From Streptomyces sp. DT2A-34 (GTDB taxonomy: Bacteria; Actinomycetota; Actinomycetes; Streptomycetales; Streptomycetaceae), in NCBI RefSeq assembly GCF_030499515.1, contig NZ_JASTWJ010000001.1, forward strand, positions 9,466,001-9,530,000: a stretch of DNA of 64,000 nt. The letters run 5' to 3'. This document shows positions 17,184 to 26,547 of this stretch, one piece after another; within the stretch, counting starts at the first letter, position 1; every line of letters begins with the position of its first letter. The notes beneath the pieces are model-generated. The model was not told where the DNA came from. It searched no databases and saw only the letters and a program-made list of their open reading frames with translations. Position numbers and translations under genes: made by a program.

Positions 17184-18467
17184 ATGCCCGGACACAGGAC
17201 AAAGGGGTTCTGCGCGTCGGCCGCCGCACTCGTGCTCTGCGCGGTGCTGGCGGGCTGCACAGGATCCGGGGAGTCGGTCGGCGGCGGCAAGGTCGTGCTG
17301 CGCTACACGTGGTGGGGCAACCCCGACCGCGCGGAGCGCACCGAGCAGGCCGTCGCCCTGTTCGAGAAACAGCACCCCAACATCCAGGTGCAGACGTCGT
17401 TCTCGGCCTACGAGGCCTACAAGCAGAAGCTCGCCACGCAGGCCGCCGGCGGCGACGCCCCCGACGTGATGCAGCTCGACTACCGGCAGATCGACCAGTA
17501 CGCCTCCGGCGGTGTCCTGCTCGACCTCGCCGAGCAGCAGGCCGTACTGCGCACCGGTGAGATCGACGCGGGCCTGCTCGCCACCGGCCGGCTGGACGAC
17601 ACGCAGTACGCGATCCCCCAGGGCCGCGCCACCGAGACCGTCGCCTACGACGTCAAGGCGTGGAAGGCGTCCGGGGTGCCGCTCCCGGGCCGGAGCTGGA
17701 CCTGGAGCGAGTGGGCCGACGCCATGCGGGCCCTGGCGAAGAAGACCGGCAAGCCCGGCGCCACCGACCCCGGCCAGAGCGAGGACTGCTTCGAGGTCTG
17801 GCTGCGCGGGCAGGGCAAGTCCCTCTACACCGAGGACGGCGGGCTCGGCTTCACCGCCGACGACCTGACCCGCTGGTGGACCTTCACCGACGAACTCCGG
17901 CGCGCGGGCGCCGTCTCGCCCGCCGAGCAGACCACCCAGCTCGACGGCTCCGTGGAGAACACCCCGCTGGGGCGCGGCGAGGCCACGTCCGACGCCAACT
18001 GGGATGCTCCGGCCAGCGGGTTCCTCGCCCTCATACCCGGCGGCGTCGCGCTCGCGCCGATGCCGTCCGGCGAGGACGGCACCCCCGGCCAGTACTTCAA
18101 GCCGTCGATGTTCCTGGGCGTCGGAGCCAACACCGCTCACCCGAAGGAGGCGGCACAGCTCGTCGACTTCCTCATCAACGACGAGCAGGCGGGGAAGATC
18201 CTCGGCGCCACCCGAGGCATCCCCGTCAACGAGTCCGTCCGCGAGGCGATCGAGCCGCAGCTCAAGGACTTCGACAAGACGATCGCCGACTACCAGGCCT
18301 CCCTGGAGGGCTCCCTCAAGGACCCGCCGCAGGCCCCGCCCTCGGGGGACAACGCCCTGCAGGCCACCTTCCAGCGCGACTACGACCAGGTGTCGTACGA
18401 GCGCATGTCGCCACGCGAGGCGGCCGAGAACTACGTCACCGAGGCGAAGGCGGAGCTGAGGTCATGA
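17184..18467 (+). CDS. sugar ABC transporter substrate-binding lipoprotein (CUT1 type)
   Basis: 427 residues with an N-terminal Sec/lipoprotein signal ending in LAGC (Cys25). The mature domain shows RYTWWGNPDRAERTEQAVALFEKQHPNIQVQ, GGDAPDVMQLDYRQIDQYA, QYAIPQG and a C-terminal KEAAQLVDFLIN. These fit family 1 extracellular binding proteins for oligosaccharides. ATG 17184 is preceded by gaagaggtga at 17167-17176. The 62-bp gap from the cupin gene is short, so it probably belongs to the same transcript as the upstream enzymes. Its ligand is presumably the sugar processed by the Gfo/Idh and PmoA proteins. Confidence 0.9.
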   Translation: MPGHRTKGFCASAAALVLCAVLAGCTGSGESVGGGKVVLRYTWWGNPDRAERTEQAVALFEKQHPNIQVQTSFSAYEAYKQKLATQAAGGDAPDVMQLDYRQIDQYASGGVLLDLAEQQAVLRTGEIDAGLLATGRLDDTQYAIPQGRATETVAYDVKAWKASGVPLPGRSWTWSEWADAMRALAKKTGKPGATDPGQSEDCFEVWLRGQGKSLYTEDGGLGFTADDLTRWWTFTDELRRAGAVSPAEQTTQLDGSVENTPLGRGEATSDANWDAPASGFLALIPGGVALAPMPSGEDGTPGQYFKPSMFLGVGANTAHPKEAAQLVDFLINDEQAGKILGATRGIPVNESVREAIEPQLKDFDKTIADYQASLEGSLKDPPQAPPSGDNALQATFQRDYDQVSYERMSPREAAENYVTEAKAELRS

Positions 18468-19408
18468 CCACCACCGACATCCCCGCGCCCGCTGCCAGGA
18501 AACCGGGGGCCACCACCGCCCCGAAGCGTCGCCCCAAGCGCGAAAGCCAGGGCCCCGCCTGGGTGTTCCTGTCCCCGTGGGTGCTGGGTGCCATCGTCCT
18601 GACGCTGCTGCCGATGGCCGTGTCGCTGTATCTGTCCTTCACCGACTACGACCTGTTCAACCCGCCGCGCTGGGTGGGCCTGCGCAACTACGTCCAGATG
18701 TTCACCGAGGACCCGCGCTACTGGCGGTCGGTGCTGACCACCCTGACGTACGTCGTCATCGCCGTGCCCCTGCAACTGGCGCTGGCCCTCGTCGTCGCGC
18801 TCGCCCTGAAAGGCATGAAACGCGGCAAGGGCTTCTACCGGTCGGCCTTCTACGCCCCCTCGCTGCTCGGCGCGTCGATGTCCATCGCCCTCGTCTGGCG
18901 CGCGATCTTCAACGACGGCGGCACGGTGGACAACCTGCTCGGCACCGGCGGCTGGGTCAACAAACCCGGCTGGGCGCTGCTCGCCGTAGCACTGCTGACG
19001 GTGTGGCAGTTCGGGGCGCCGATGGTCATCTTCCTGGCCGGCCTCCAGCAGATCCCGGGCGAGCTGTACGAGGCGGCGGCCGTCGACGGGGCGGGGAAGT
19101 GGCGGCAGTTCCTGTCCGTCACGGTGCCGATGCTGTCACCCGTCCTGTTCTTCAACCTCGTACTCCAGACCATCCAGGCCTTCCAGGTCTTCACGCCCGC
19201 CTTCGCGCTCAGCGCGGGCAAGGGCGGCCCCGCCGACTCGACCCTCGTCTACACCCTCTACCTCTACGACCGCGGCTTCGTCGCCTCCCACATGGGCTAC
19301 GCCTCCGCCATGGCCTGGGTGCTGCTGATCGTCCTCGGCGCCGTCACGGCGGTGCTGTTCCGCACCTCGCGCTCCTGGGTCTTCTACGCCTCCGAGGGGG
19401 ACCGATGA
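18464..19408 (+). CDS. sugar ABC transporter permease (CUT1, MalF-like)
   Basis: 314 residues with six predicted membrane helices after a basic, proline-rich cytoplasmic N-terminus. It shows WVFLSPWVLGAIVLTLLPMAVSLYLSF and the EAA loop QQIPGELYEAAAVDGAGKWRQFLSVTVPMLSPV that contacts the ATPase. ATG overlaps the stop of the binding-protein gene. It is the intact counterpart, in the second system, of the permease that is frameshifted in the first system. Confidence 0.92.
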   Translation: MTTTDIPAPAARKPGATTAPKRRPKRESQGPAWVFLSPWVLGAIVLTLLPMAVSLYLSFTDYDLFNPPRWVGLRNYVQMFTEDPRYWRSVLTTLTYVVIAVPLQLALALVVALALKGMKRGKGFYRSAFYAPSLLGASMSIALVWRAIFNDGGTVDNLLGTGGWVNKPGWALLAVALLTVWQFGAPMVIFLAGLQQIPGELYEAAAVDGAGKWRQFLSVTVPMLSPVLFFNLVLQTIQAFQVFTPAFALSAGKGGPADSTLVYTLYLYDRGFVASHMGYASAMAWVLLIVLGAVTAVLFRTSRSWVFYASEGDR

Positions 19409-20271
19409 CCACCACCACAACTCCGGTTGTCCGCAAGCCCGTTGCCTGGGGCCGGATCGCCCTGCACGTCGGCTGTCTGGCCGCGCTGCTGGTCATGCTG
19501 TACCCGCTGGCGTGGCTGCTGGCGACCTCGCTCAAGCCCGCCGACGAGGTCATCGCGAGCCTCGACCTGCTGCCCGGCCGCCTGGAGTGGTCGAACTACT
19601 CCACCGCCCTGGACGGCGTCAACGACGTGTCCATCTGGCGGCTGCTGACCAACTCGCTGCTGATCGCGGGCGGCGCGGTCCTCGGCAACGTCGTCAGCTG
19701 CTCGCTCGCCGCCTATGCCTTCGCACGCCTGCGATTCCGCTTCCGGGGGCCGCTGTTCGCGTTCATGATCGCGACGATCATGCTGCCGCACCATGCGGTG
19801 CTGATCCCGCAGTATATCATCTTCAACCAGCTCGGCCTGGTGAACACCTACTGGCCGCTGATCCTGCCGAAGTTCCTCGCCACCGAGGCCTTCTTCGTCT
19901 TCCTCATCGTGCAGTTCATGCGCGGCCTGCCGCGCGAGCTGGAGGAGGCGGCCCGTATCGACGGCTGCGGCCCGTTCCGCAGCTTCTTCAAGGTCGTGCT
20001 CCCGCTCACCCGCCCCGCGCTGATCACGACCGCCATCTTCACCTTCATCTGGACCTGGAACGACTTCTTCACCCAGCTCATCTACCTCTTCGACCCGGAC
20101 AAGTTCACGCTCACGCTCGCCCTGCGATCGTTCGTGGACGCGTCCAGCACCTCGGCGTTCGGCCCGATGTTCGCGATGTCCGTGATCGCGCTGCTGCCGA
20201 TCGTGCTGTTCTTCCTCGCCTTCCAGCGCCTGCTGGTGGAGGGCATGGCCAGCTCCGGGCTCAAGGGGTGA
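19405..20271 (+). CDS. sugar ABC transporter permease (CUT1, MalG-like)
   Basis: 288 residues, six helices, starting at an ATG overlapping the preceding stop. The EAA loop is FMRGLPRELEEAARIDGCGPFRSFFKVVLPLTRPAL; IATIMLPHHAVLIPQYIIFNQLGLVNTYWPLILP is the typical central block. It forms the channel with the permease at 18464-19408. No ATPase is encoded nearby. Confidence 0.92.
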   Translation: MTTTTTPVVRKPVAWGRIALHVGCLAALLVMLYPLAWLLATSLKPADEVIASLDLLPGRLEWSNYSTALDGVNDVSIWRLLTNSLLIAGGAVLGNVVSCSLAAYAFARLRFRFRGPLFAFMIATIMLPHHAVLIPQYIIFNQLGLVNTYWPLILPKFLATEAFFVFLIVQFMRGLPRELEEAARIDGCGPFRSFFKVVLPLTRPALITTAIFTFIWTWNDFFTQLIYLFDPDKFTLTLALRSFVDASSTSAFGPMFAMSVIALLPIVLFFLAFQRLLVEGMASSGLKG

Positions 20272-20276
20272 GCGGC

Positions 20277-20876
20277 ATGGGAACGCGTGAGCCGGGCGAG
20301 GTCTTCGGGCCGCGGATGACCCTGTTCGCCGACATGCTGAGCGTCGGCCTCGCCACCGCCGTGGCTTGTCTGCCCCTGGTGACCGCGCCCGCCGCACTGT
20401 CCACGGCGTGCGCGGTGCTGCGCGGCGCGGGGGAGGGGCGGCCGGCCACGGCGGGGCAGTACTTCGCCCTCCTACGACGCCGACTGCGGGCCGGGGACCT
20501 CGTGGCGGGCGTCGTCGCGCTCGCGGGCGTCCTGCTGTTCGCCGCGGATCTGGCGCTGGCCGGGGCGGGGTTGCCCGGGGCGCCGCTGTTCGCGGTGACG
20601 GCCGCCGCGATCGGGGCAGGCGCCACGGTGGTGGGCCTCAGGGCCTGTGCCCGCCCGGAGGCGCTCACCGACTGGACAGCCGCGGTGCGCGGGGCCGCCC
20701 GGGATGCCGTGCGGGACGTGGGCGGCGACGGCTTGGTCCTGCTCGCGGTGGCCACCGCCGCTTCGTGCGCCTGGATGCTCCTGCCCCTCGCTTTCCTGGC
20801 GCCCGGGCCCCTGGCACTGGCCCTCACCGCCGTCGACGTACGACGTACGGTCGGCGCTGACCGGCAGCCGGGTTGA
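20277..20876 (+). CDS. DUF624 (YesL)-like membrane protein
   Basis: 199 residues with four to five hydrophobic segments. The N-terminal stretch MTLFADMLSVGLATAVACLPLVTAPAALSTACAVLR resembles YesL/DUF624 proteins, which are typically encoded next to CUT1 sugar transporters (family knowledge). GTG 20268 overlaps the permease stop; I prefer ATG 20277 because ggggtga then forms the ribosome site. The molecular role of the family is not known. The protein closes the second sugar operon. Confidence 0.6.
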   Translation: MGTREPGEVFGPRMTLFADMLSVGLATAVACLPLVTAPAALSTACAVLRGAGEGRPATAGQYFALLRRRLRAGDLVAGVVALAGVLLFAADLALAGAGLPGAPLFAVTAAAIGAGATVVGLRACARPEALTDWTAAVRGAARDAVRDVGGDGLVLLAVATAASCAWMLLPLAFLAPGPLALALTAVDVRRTVGADRQPG

Positions 20877-21007
20877 CCTGGACCGATCCCAGAGGTTCGC
20901 CGCCTGCGGCATTGTCATGGACGGGAGGTATGCGGTCGGCGTATCGTGCCTCGGCCGCGCCTTCTTCCGCGGGCCTTTTCTTTCCGCCCGTGGGGGGCCT
21001 CATCGCC

Positions 21008-21733
21008 ATGTCCGCATCCAATGAGCTACGTCCGCGTCCCCTGCTGCCCGCAGGTGCGCCCATGTCGTCCGTCGGTCTTCTGGCCGCAGCCGTCGGGGCG
21101 CTCGCTCTGGTGGCCCTCTGCGACCTGTTCAGCCTGTTCGCCGGATTCCGGCTCCGGGCGGTGATCGACGCGGACGGCGGCTTCGTCACAGCCCCGCAGC
21201 AGGCGTACGCAGCTGCTGCCTCGCTGTACGAGACGGCCGGCAGATACCAGGGCATGGTGTACCTGCCCTGCGCGATCGTCTTCGTCGTCTGGTTCTTCCG
21301 TATGCGCCGCAACACCGGACTTCTGGCGCCGGACCGGTTCCGCAACGGACCCGGGTGGGCCGTCGGAGCCTGGCTCATCCCGCTGGTGAACCTCTGGATG
21401 CCGTACCGCATCGCCCTCGACATGTGGGGCGCCGCCACTTTGCTGCCGTCCGACGGCGAGCGGTACCGGGCGCGGACCTGGCCGGTGAACCTGTGGTGGG
21501 GTCTGTTCGCCTTCAGCCTCCTGTTCAACCGGTACGCCGGGACGACATACCAGAACGCCGAGACGCCGGCGGAGATCAAGGACGCGGTGACGCAGTACAT
21601 GGCCGCCGACCTGGTGCACATCCTCGCCGCCGCTGCCGCCGTCCACTTCGCCGTCCGGCTCACCGGCATGCAGCGGCTCAAGGTGATGGAGGGGCCGTAC
21701 CGGTCCGAGGTCGTCAAGGGCGCGTCGGCCTGA
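21008..21733 (+). CDS. DUF4328-like membrane protein
   Basis: 241 residues with about five membrane segments (for example VGLLAAAVGALALVALCDLFSLFAGF and YLPCAIVFVVWFFRMRRNTGLL). FRNGPGWAVGAWLIPLVNLWMPYRIALDMW is the motif block I associate with DUF4328 proteins of actinobacteria. ATG 21008 lies about 10 bp after a G-rich ribosome site; ATG 21062 is a shorter alternative. It stands alone between the second sugar operon and the copper genes and converges on copA. Function unknown. Confidence 0.65.
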   Translation: MSASNELRPRPLLPAGAPMSSVGLLAAAVGALALVALCDLFSLFAGFRLRAVIDADGGFVTAPQQAYAAAASLYETAGRYQGMVYLPCAIVFVVWFFRMRRNTGLLAPDRFRNGPGWAVGAWLIPLVNLWMPYRIALDMWGAATLLPSDGERYRARTWPVNLWWGLFAFSLLFNRYAGTTYQNAETPAEIKDAVTQYMAADLVHILAAAAAVHFAVRLTGMQRLKVMEGPYRSEVVKGASA

Positions 21734-21751
21734 CGGGTGGGCCCCTCGGCG

Positions 21752-21769
21752 CCGCCCCCTTCGGGGCGG
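21752..21769. terminator. hairpin between convergent genes
   Basis: CCGCCCC, the tetraloop CTTC, and GGGGCGG form a 7-bp perfect stem in the 49-bp gap between the DUF4328-like gene and copA, whose stops face each other. There is no U-tract, as is common in Streptomyces. It would serve both strands. Confidence 0.5.
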
Positions 21770-21782
21770 GCGGCGCGGCGGC

Positions 21783-24037
21783 TCAGCTCGCGGCCCGGAA
21801 CGAGCGCAGCCGCAGGGAGTTGGCGACGACGAAGACCGAGGAGAACGCCATCGCCGCTCCGGCGATCATCGGGTTGAGCAGTCCGGCCGCGGCGAGCGGC
21901 AGCGCGGCGACGTTGTAGGCGAAGGCCCAGAACAGGTTCGACCGGATGGTGCCGAGCGTCCTGCGGGCGAGCCGGATGGCGTCGGCGGCGGCGCGCAGGT
22001 CGCCGCGCACCAGGGTGAGGTCGCCGGCCTCGATCGCGGCGTCCGTGCCGGTGCCCATCGCCAGACCGAGGTCGGCCTGGGCCAGGGCGGCCGCGTCGTT
22101 GACCCCGTCGCCGACCATCGCGACCGAACGGCCCTCACCCTGCAGCCGCTTGACGACATCGGCCTTGTCCCGCGGCAGCACCTCGGCGACGACGCCCTCG
22201 GGCGCGATACCGACCTCGCGGGCGACGGCGTGCGCGACGGCCTTGTTGTCGCCGGTCAGCAGGATCGGGGTGAGGCCGAGGGCGCGCAGCCGACGGATCG
22301 CCGCGGGGCTGGTCTCCTTCACGGCGTCGGCGACCTCCAGGACCGCCCGGCCTCACCGTCCCAGGCGACCGCGATGGCGGTACGACCGGAGGCCTCGGCC
22401 TCGGACTTCGCGTGCGCCAGCGGCTCCGGCAGTTCCATGGCCCACTCTTCGAGGAGCCGCTCCCGGCCCACCAGGACCGCGTGGCCGTCGACCACGCCCT
22501 GCACCCCGAGGCCGGGCACGTTCGCGAAGTCCTCGGGCGTGGGCAGCGCCCCCAGCTGCTGAAGCGCCCCCTCGGCCACGGCGCGCGCGATCGGGTGCTC
22601 GGAGGCGTGCTCCAACGCGCCCGCGAGCCGCAGCACTTCGGCCTCGTCGGTGCTGTCGGCGGTGTGCACGGCCAGCAGGGCCATCCGGCCGGTGGTCACC
22701 GTGCCCGTCTTGTCGAGGACGATCGTGTCGACCTTGCGCGTGGACTCCAGCACCTCCGGGCCCTTGATCAGTATGCCGAGCTGGGCGCCCCGTCCGGTGC
22801 CCACCATCAGCGCGGTCGGGGTGGCCAGGCCCAGGGCGCACGGGCAGGCGATGATCAGTACGGCGACCGCGGCGGTGAAGGCGGCGGCCGGCCCGGCGCC
22901 GTTGCCGAGCCAGAAGCCGAGGGTGCCCAGCGCGAGGGCGATCACGACCGGCACGAACACGGCGGAGATCCGGTCCGCGAGCCGCTGAGCCGAGGCCTTC
23001 CCGTTCTGCGCGTCCTCCACCAGCTTGGCCATCCGGGCGAGTTGGGTGTCGGCGCCCACGCGGGTGGCCGCGACGACGAGGCGGCCGCCCACGTTGATCG
23101 TGGCGCCGGTGACCGGGTCGCCCTGGGCCACCTCGACCGGCACGGACTCGCCGGTGAGCATCGAGGCGTCCACCGCGGAGGAGCCCTCGACGACCGTGCC
23201 GTCGGTGGCGATCTTCTCGCCGGGACGGACCAGGAAGCGGTCGCCGACCTTCAACTCCGCGACCGGGACGGTGTGTTCGGTGCCGTTGGCGCGCAGGACG
23301 GTGACGTCCTTGGCACCCAGCTCCAGCAGGGCCTTCAGGGCCGCGCCCGCCTTCCGCTTGGAACGGGCCTCGAAGTAGCGCCCGGCCAGGATGAAGGCGG
23401 TGACTCCCGCGGCCGCCTCCAGGTAGATGTTCCCGGAGCCGTCACTGCGGGAGACCGTCATCTCGAAGGGGTGCGTCATGCCCGGTTCGCCCGCGGTGCC
23501 GAGGAACAGCGCCCACAGCGACCACAGGAACGCGGCCGACGTACCGACCGAGATCAGCGTGTCCATGGTGGCCGCGCCGAGCCGCAGGTTGGTGAACGCC
23601 GCCTTGTGGAAGGGCCATGCGGCGTACGTCACGACGGGCGCCGCCAGGGTGAGCGACAGCCACTGCCAGTACTCGAACTGCAGGGCCGGGATCATCGCCA
23701 TCGCGATGACGGGGACGGCCAGCGTCACGGCGGTGACCAACCGCTGCCGCAGCGGCCCTAGTCCGTCGTCCTCGTCCCGGGTCTCCGGCGTGTCCCGTAC
23801 GGGCGGCGCGGGTTCCTCCGCCGTGTACCCGGTCGCCTCGACGGTGGTGATCAGGTCCTGGACGGAGACGTCACCGCCGTAGCTGACCTTCGCCTTCTCG
23901 GTGGCGTAGTTGACGGTGGCGGTCACGCCGTCCATGCGGTTCAGCTTCTTCTCGATGCGCGCCGCGCACGAGGCGCAGGTCATGCCGCCGATGGCGAGCT
24001 CTACCTCGGTGGTGGGGTGGGACGCGGTGGAGGTCAT
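21783..24037 (-). pseudogene. copA: copper-exporting P-type ATPase, split by a one-base frameshift
   Basis: The upstream part (24037 to about 22350) has an N-terminal metal-binding domain with [16 protein letters not shown], then TGES, the membrane CPC in [10 protein letters not shown], the phosphorylation site [10 protein letters not shown] and the nucleotide-domain HP in [10 protein letters not shown]. At 22346-22352 the reading frame breaks: [13 protein letters not shown] continues as GRSWRSPTP and stops at 22319. The other frame continues with AIRRLRALGLTPILLTGDNK and MVGDGVNDAAALAQADLGLAMG to the end. One missing C (ccc read as cc in gaggcc-ggg) explains the break; restored, the protein is about 750 residues. 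No other damage is visible, so a sequencing indel is as likely as a true mutation. The gene follows copZ on the same strand and lies behind CsoR-type operators. Confidence 0.88.
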
Positions 24038-24104
24038 CGCTGCTCCTGGTGCGGGGTGGGGGCCGGAGCCCGGAGTGGCCGGGCGCGGCCGGTTCGCGGG
24101 CGGG

Positions 24105-24320
24105 TCAGGCCGCGCGGCCGGTCAGCTCGTAGCCGGCGTCGTCGACGACCTCGGCGATCAGGGCGTCGTCGGGCTCGGCGGCACTGGTGACGGTGACCTG
24201 GCCGCTCGCGAGATCCACGCCGACGTCGGTGACGCCGTCCAGCTCGCCGATGACCTTGGTGAGCGCGGCCTTGCAGTGCGCGCAGCTCATGCCGGAGACG
24301 GCGTACGTGGTGGTGGACAT
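24105..24320 (-). CDS. copZ: copper chaperone (heavy-metal-associated domain)
   Basis: A 71-residue single-domain HMA protein. The metal site is [16 protein letters not shown], with Cys-x-x-Cys near residue 13, in the beta-alpha-beta-beta-alpha-beta fold. It carries Cu(I) to CopA, encoded 67 bp downstream. The start at 24320 is preceded by cgaggaggga, a strong ribosome site. It is the first gene of the operon facing the CsoR-type boxes. Confidence 0.9.
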   Translation of the reverse strand: MSTTTYAVSGMSCAHCKAALTKVIGELDGVTDVGVDLASGQVTVTSAAEPDDALIAEVVDDAGYELTGRAA

Positions 24321-24391
24321 GGTCCCTCCTCGGGGTTTCGGGTTCCCGTCGACCTCGATACGGGGCAGGGGTATCCTTGCTGGAGTCCTGC

Positions 24392-24408
24392 ATACCCCTA
24401 GGGGGTAT
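24392..24408. promoter_or_regulatory. CsoR-type copper operator, copZ side
   Basis: ATACCCCTAGGGGGTAT is a near-perfect palindrome with the TACCCC..GGGGTA pattern of CsoR boxes (family knowledge). It lies 72 bp upstream of copZ. A further half-site (ggggtat) occurs at 24368-24374. Confidence 0.8.
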
Positions 24409-24438
24409 CTGGTGCAATATCGGATACGGCTTGACTTC

Positions 24439-24455
24439 ATACCCCCTGGGGGTAT
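24439..24455. promoter_or_regulatory. CsoR-type copper operator, divergent side
   Basis: ATACCCCCTGGGGGTAT is a palindrome around a single central T, 30 bp from the first box. It lies 54 bp upstream of the secreted protein gene at 24509 and overlaps a TTGACT hexamer (24431-24436). The two boxes should make both transcripts copper-inducible. Confidence 0.8.
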
Positions 24456-24508
24456 GGTGAGCTGTATCGAGAGCTTGCAACGAAAGACCTGACCCGCAGG
24501 AGACCGCC

Positions 24509-25471
24509 ATGCATGCCGGACTGAGGATCACCGCGTTCGCCGCCGCACTGGCCGCGACCTTCGGCACCGCGTACGGCGTGGGCCTGGGCATGGACCCCGT
24601 CGTCGAGGACCCCGCGCCCGCCCGCCACGTCGATCACGGCGAGCCGTCACCGATACCCGAGGGAGGAGGAGGCCACGGCGGGCACGAGACGGAGCCGGCC
24701 GGTGGGCTGCAGATCTCCGAGGGTGGCTACACCCTCGACCTGAGGACCCCGAGCGTCACCGCCGGGACCCGCGCCGACCTGCGCTTCGTCATCCGCGACA
24801 GCGGCGGCCGAGCCGTCACGGCCTACCAGCGCGAGCACGAGAAGGAACTGCACCTCATCGTGGCCTCACGCGACCTGGTTACCTACCGCCACCTGCACCC
24901 CGCCCGCGCCGCCGACGGTACCTGGAGCATCCCCGTCGAGCTGCCCCGCGCGGGCGGCTACCGCGTCTTCGCCGACTTCACCCCGGCGAAGGAGGGCGCC
25001 GAGAACCTCACGCTCGGGGCGGATCTGGCGGCCTCGGGCTCCTACGAACCGCAGAAGCTCCCCGCGCCGGGTTCCACCGCGAAGATCGACGGCTATGAGG
25101 TCCGTCTGGACGGCGGCCTGCTCCCGGGCAAGGAGAGCGAGCTGAAGCTCAAGGTGTCGCGAAACGGCCGCCCCGTGACCAACCTCCAGCCCTACCTCGG
25201 CGCCTACGGCCACCTGGTGGCCCTGCGCTCCGGCGACCTCGCCTACCTCCACGTCCACCCGGGCGGCGCACCCGGCGACGGCAGGACGAAGCCCGGTCCG
25301 GAGATCTCGTTCATGGCCACGGCGCCGAGCAGCGGCACGTACCGCCTCTTCCTCGACTTCAAGCACGAGGGTCAGGTGCACACCGCGGCGTTCACGGTCC
25401 CGGCCGCTGCGGCGTCGTCCGTACCGTCGGAGGCGTCCTCGCCGGAGGCCGAGCCGAGCCACGGCCACTGA
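24509..25471 (+). CDS. secreted/anchored copper-responsive protein, His-rich
   Basis: 320 residues. A hydrophobic N-terminal segment (LRITAFAAALAATFGTAYGVGLGM) is a signal or membrane anchor. It is followed by a His/Gly-rich stretch (ARHVDHGEP, GGGGHGGHE) and two beta-sandwich-like repeats that each contain a His/Met-type cluster (HLIVASRDLVTYRHLHP and HLVALRSGDLAYLHVHP). The C-terminus ends in PSHGH. I recognise it as a conserved actinobacterial protein found with copper genes, without an established function. The CsoR-type box upstream supports a role in periplasmic-side copper handling. ATG 24509 has the ribosome site caggag. Its stop is 2 bp from the stop of the convergent permease gene. 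Confidence 0.7.
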   Translation: MHAGLRITAFAAALAATFGTAYGVGLGMDPVVEDPAPARHVDHGEPSPIPEGGGGHGGHETEPAGGLQISEGGYTLDLRTPSVTAGTRADLRFVIRDSGGRAVTAYQREHEKELHLIVASRDLVTYRHLHPARAADGTWSIPVELPRAGGYRVFADFTPAKEGAENLTLGADLAASGSYEPQKLPAPGSTAKIDGYEVRLDGGLLPGKESELKLKVSRNGRPVTNLQPYLGAYGHLVALRSGDLAYLHVHPGGAPGDGRTKPGPEISFMATAPSSGTYRLFLDFKHEGQVHTAAFTVPAAAASSVPSEASSPEAEPSHGH

Positions 25472-25473
25472 CG

Positions 25474-26547
25474 TCAGATCCGCCCCACCCGCCGCTGCCT
25501 GCGCAGCAGCAACCCCAGGTACACCCCGCCGACGACCGCGGTCACCACGCCGACCGGCAACTGCGCCGACTCATGGATGCGTTGGGAGGCGAAGTCGGCG
25601 GTGACCACGAGGAATGCTCCGGTGCAGGTGGCCGCGAGGAGGTTGGGCCCGGGGGCCCGGGTGAGGCGGCGGGCCAGCTGGGGGGCGATGAGGGCCACGA
25701 ACGGGATCGGGCCGGCCGCGGCGGTGGCCACCGCGCAGGCCGCCGTGGCCAGCACCAGGATCACCAGCCGCGTCCGCTGCACCGGCACCCCGAGCCCGCC
25801 CGCCACGTCGTCGCCCATCTCCAGAATCTTCAGCCGGCTCGCGGCGAGCGCCACCAGCGGCAGCACCACGAGCAGACCGAAGGCGGCCGGCCGGACGTCC
25901 TGCCAACCCCGGCCGTTGAGGCTGCCGTTGAGCCACACCATCGCCTGCGCGGCCTGGGTGAACCGGGCCTTGGCCAGGAGATAGGCGTTCACCCCCTGGA
26001 GCAGGGCACTCACCCCGATACCGACCAGCACCAGCCGGTAGCCGTGGATGCCCTGCCGCCACGCCAGCAGATACACGAGGACCGCGGTCGCGAGGCCACC
26101 GCCCACCGCCCCGACGGCGATCTGCCCGCCGGTGCCGCCGACGAGCAGGACCACCAGCAGGCCTCCGGTGGCGGAGCCGTAGGTGAAGCCCACGATGTCC
26201 GGGCTGCCCAGCGGATTGCGGGTCAGGCTCTGGAAGAGGGCACCGCTCAGGCCGAGCGCCGCACCGACCAGGATGCCGGTGATCAGGCGGGGCAGCCTGA
26301 GGTCGTTGACCACGAAGTCGGTGCGCGGGCTGCCGTTGCCCAGCAGGGTGCGGACCACGTCCGCCGGGGAGATCGTGTACTCGCCGGTGCCGAGCGCGAG
26401 GACGCCGGCTGCGGCGGTGGCGGCCAGCACCAGCACGCAGACCGTCACCGCGCGCACGTCCACCCGCAGGGAGAAACGGTGCGAGCGGCTCCGTACGACA
26501 TGCGAACGGGCGCGCGGACCGGTGCGAGCCGGTGCCCGGGTCGTCAT
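25474..26547 (-). CDS. FecCD-family ferric-siderophore permease
   Basis: 357 residues with about nine to ten membrane helices. Family markers are LRLPRLITGILVGAALGLSGALFQSLTRNPLGSPDIVGFTYGSATG near the N-terminus and GPIPFVALIAPQLARRLT in the ATPase-coupling loop. It is the FepG-like partner of the gene at 26544-27617, with which it overlaps by 4 bp. Together with the lipoprotein at 52907 it should import the ferric siderophore made by the cluster. The BtuD/FepC-type ATPase is not encoded in the window. It is the last gene of the iron-box-controlled unit that begins with the salicyl-AMP ligase. Confidence 0.9.
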   Translation of the reverse strand: MTTRAPARTGPRARSHVVRSRSHRFSLRVDVRAVTVCVLVLAATAAAGVLALGTGEYTISPADVVRTLLGNGSPRTDFVVNDLRLPRLITGILVGAALGLSGALFQSLTRNPLGSPDIVGFTYGSATGGLLVVLLVGGTGGQIAVGAVGGGLATAVLVYLLAWRQGIHGYRLVLVGIGVSALLQGVNAYLLAKARFTQAAQAMVWLNGSLNGRGWQDVRPAAFGLLVVLPLVALAASRLKILEMGDDVAGGLGVPVQRTRLVILVLATAACAVATAAAGPIPFVALIAPQLARRLTRAPGPNLLAATCTGAFLVVTADFASQRIHESAQLPVGVVTAVVGGVYLGLLLRRQRRVGRI

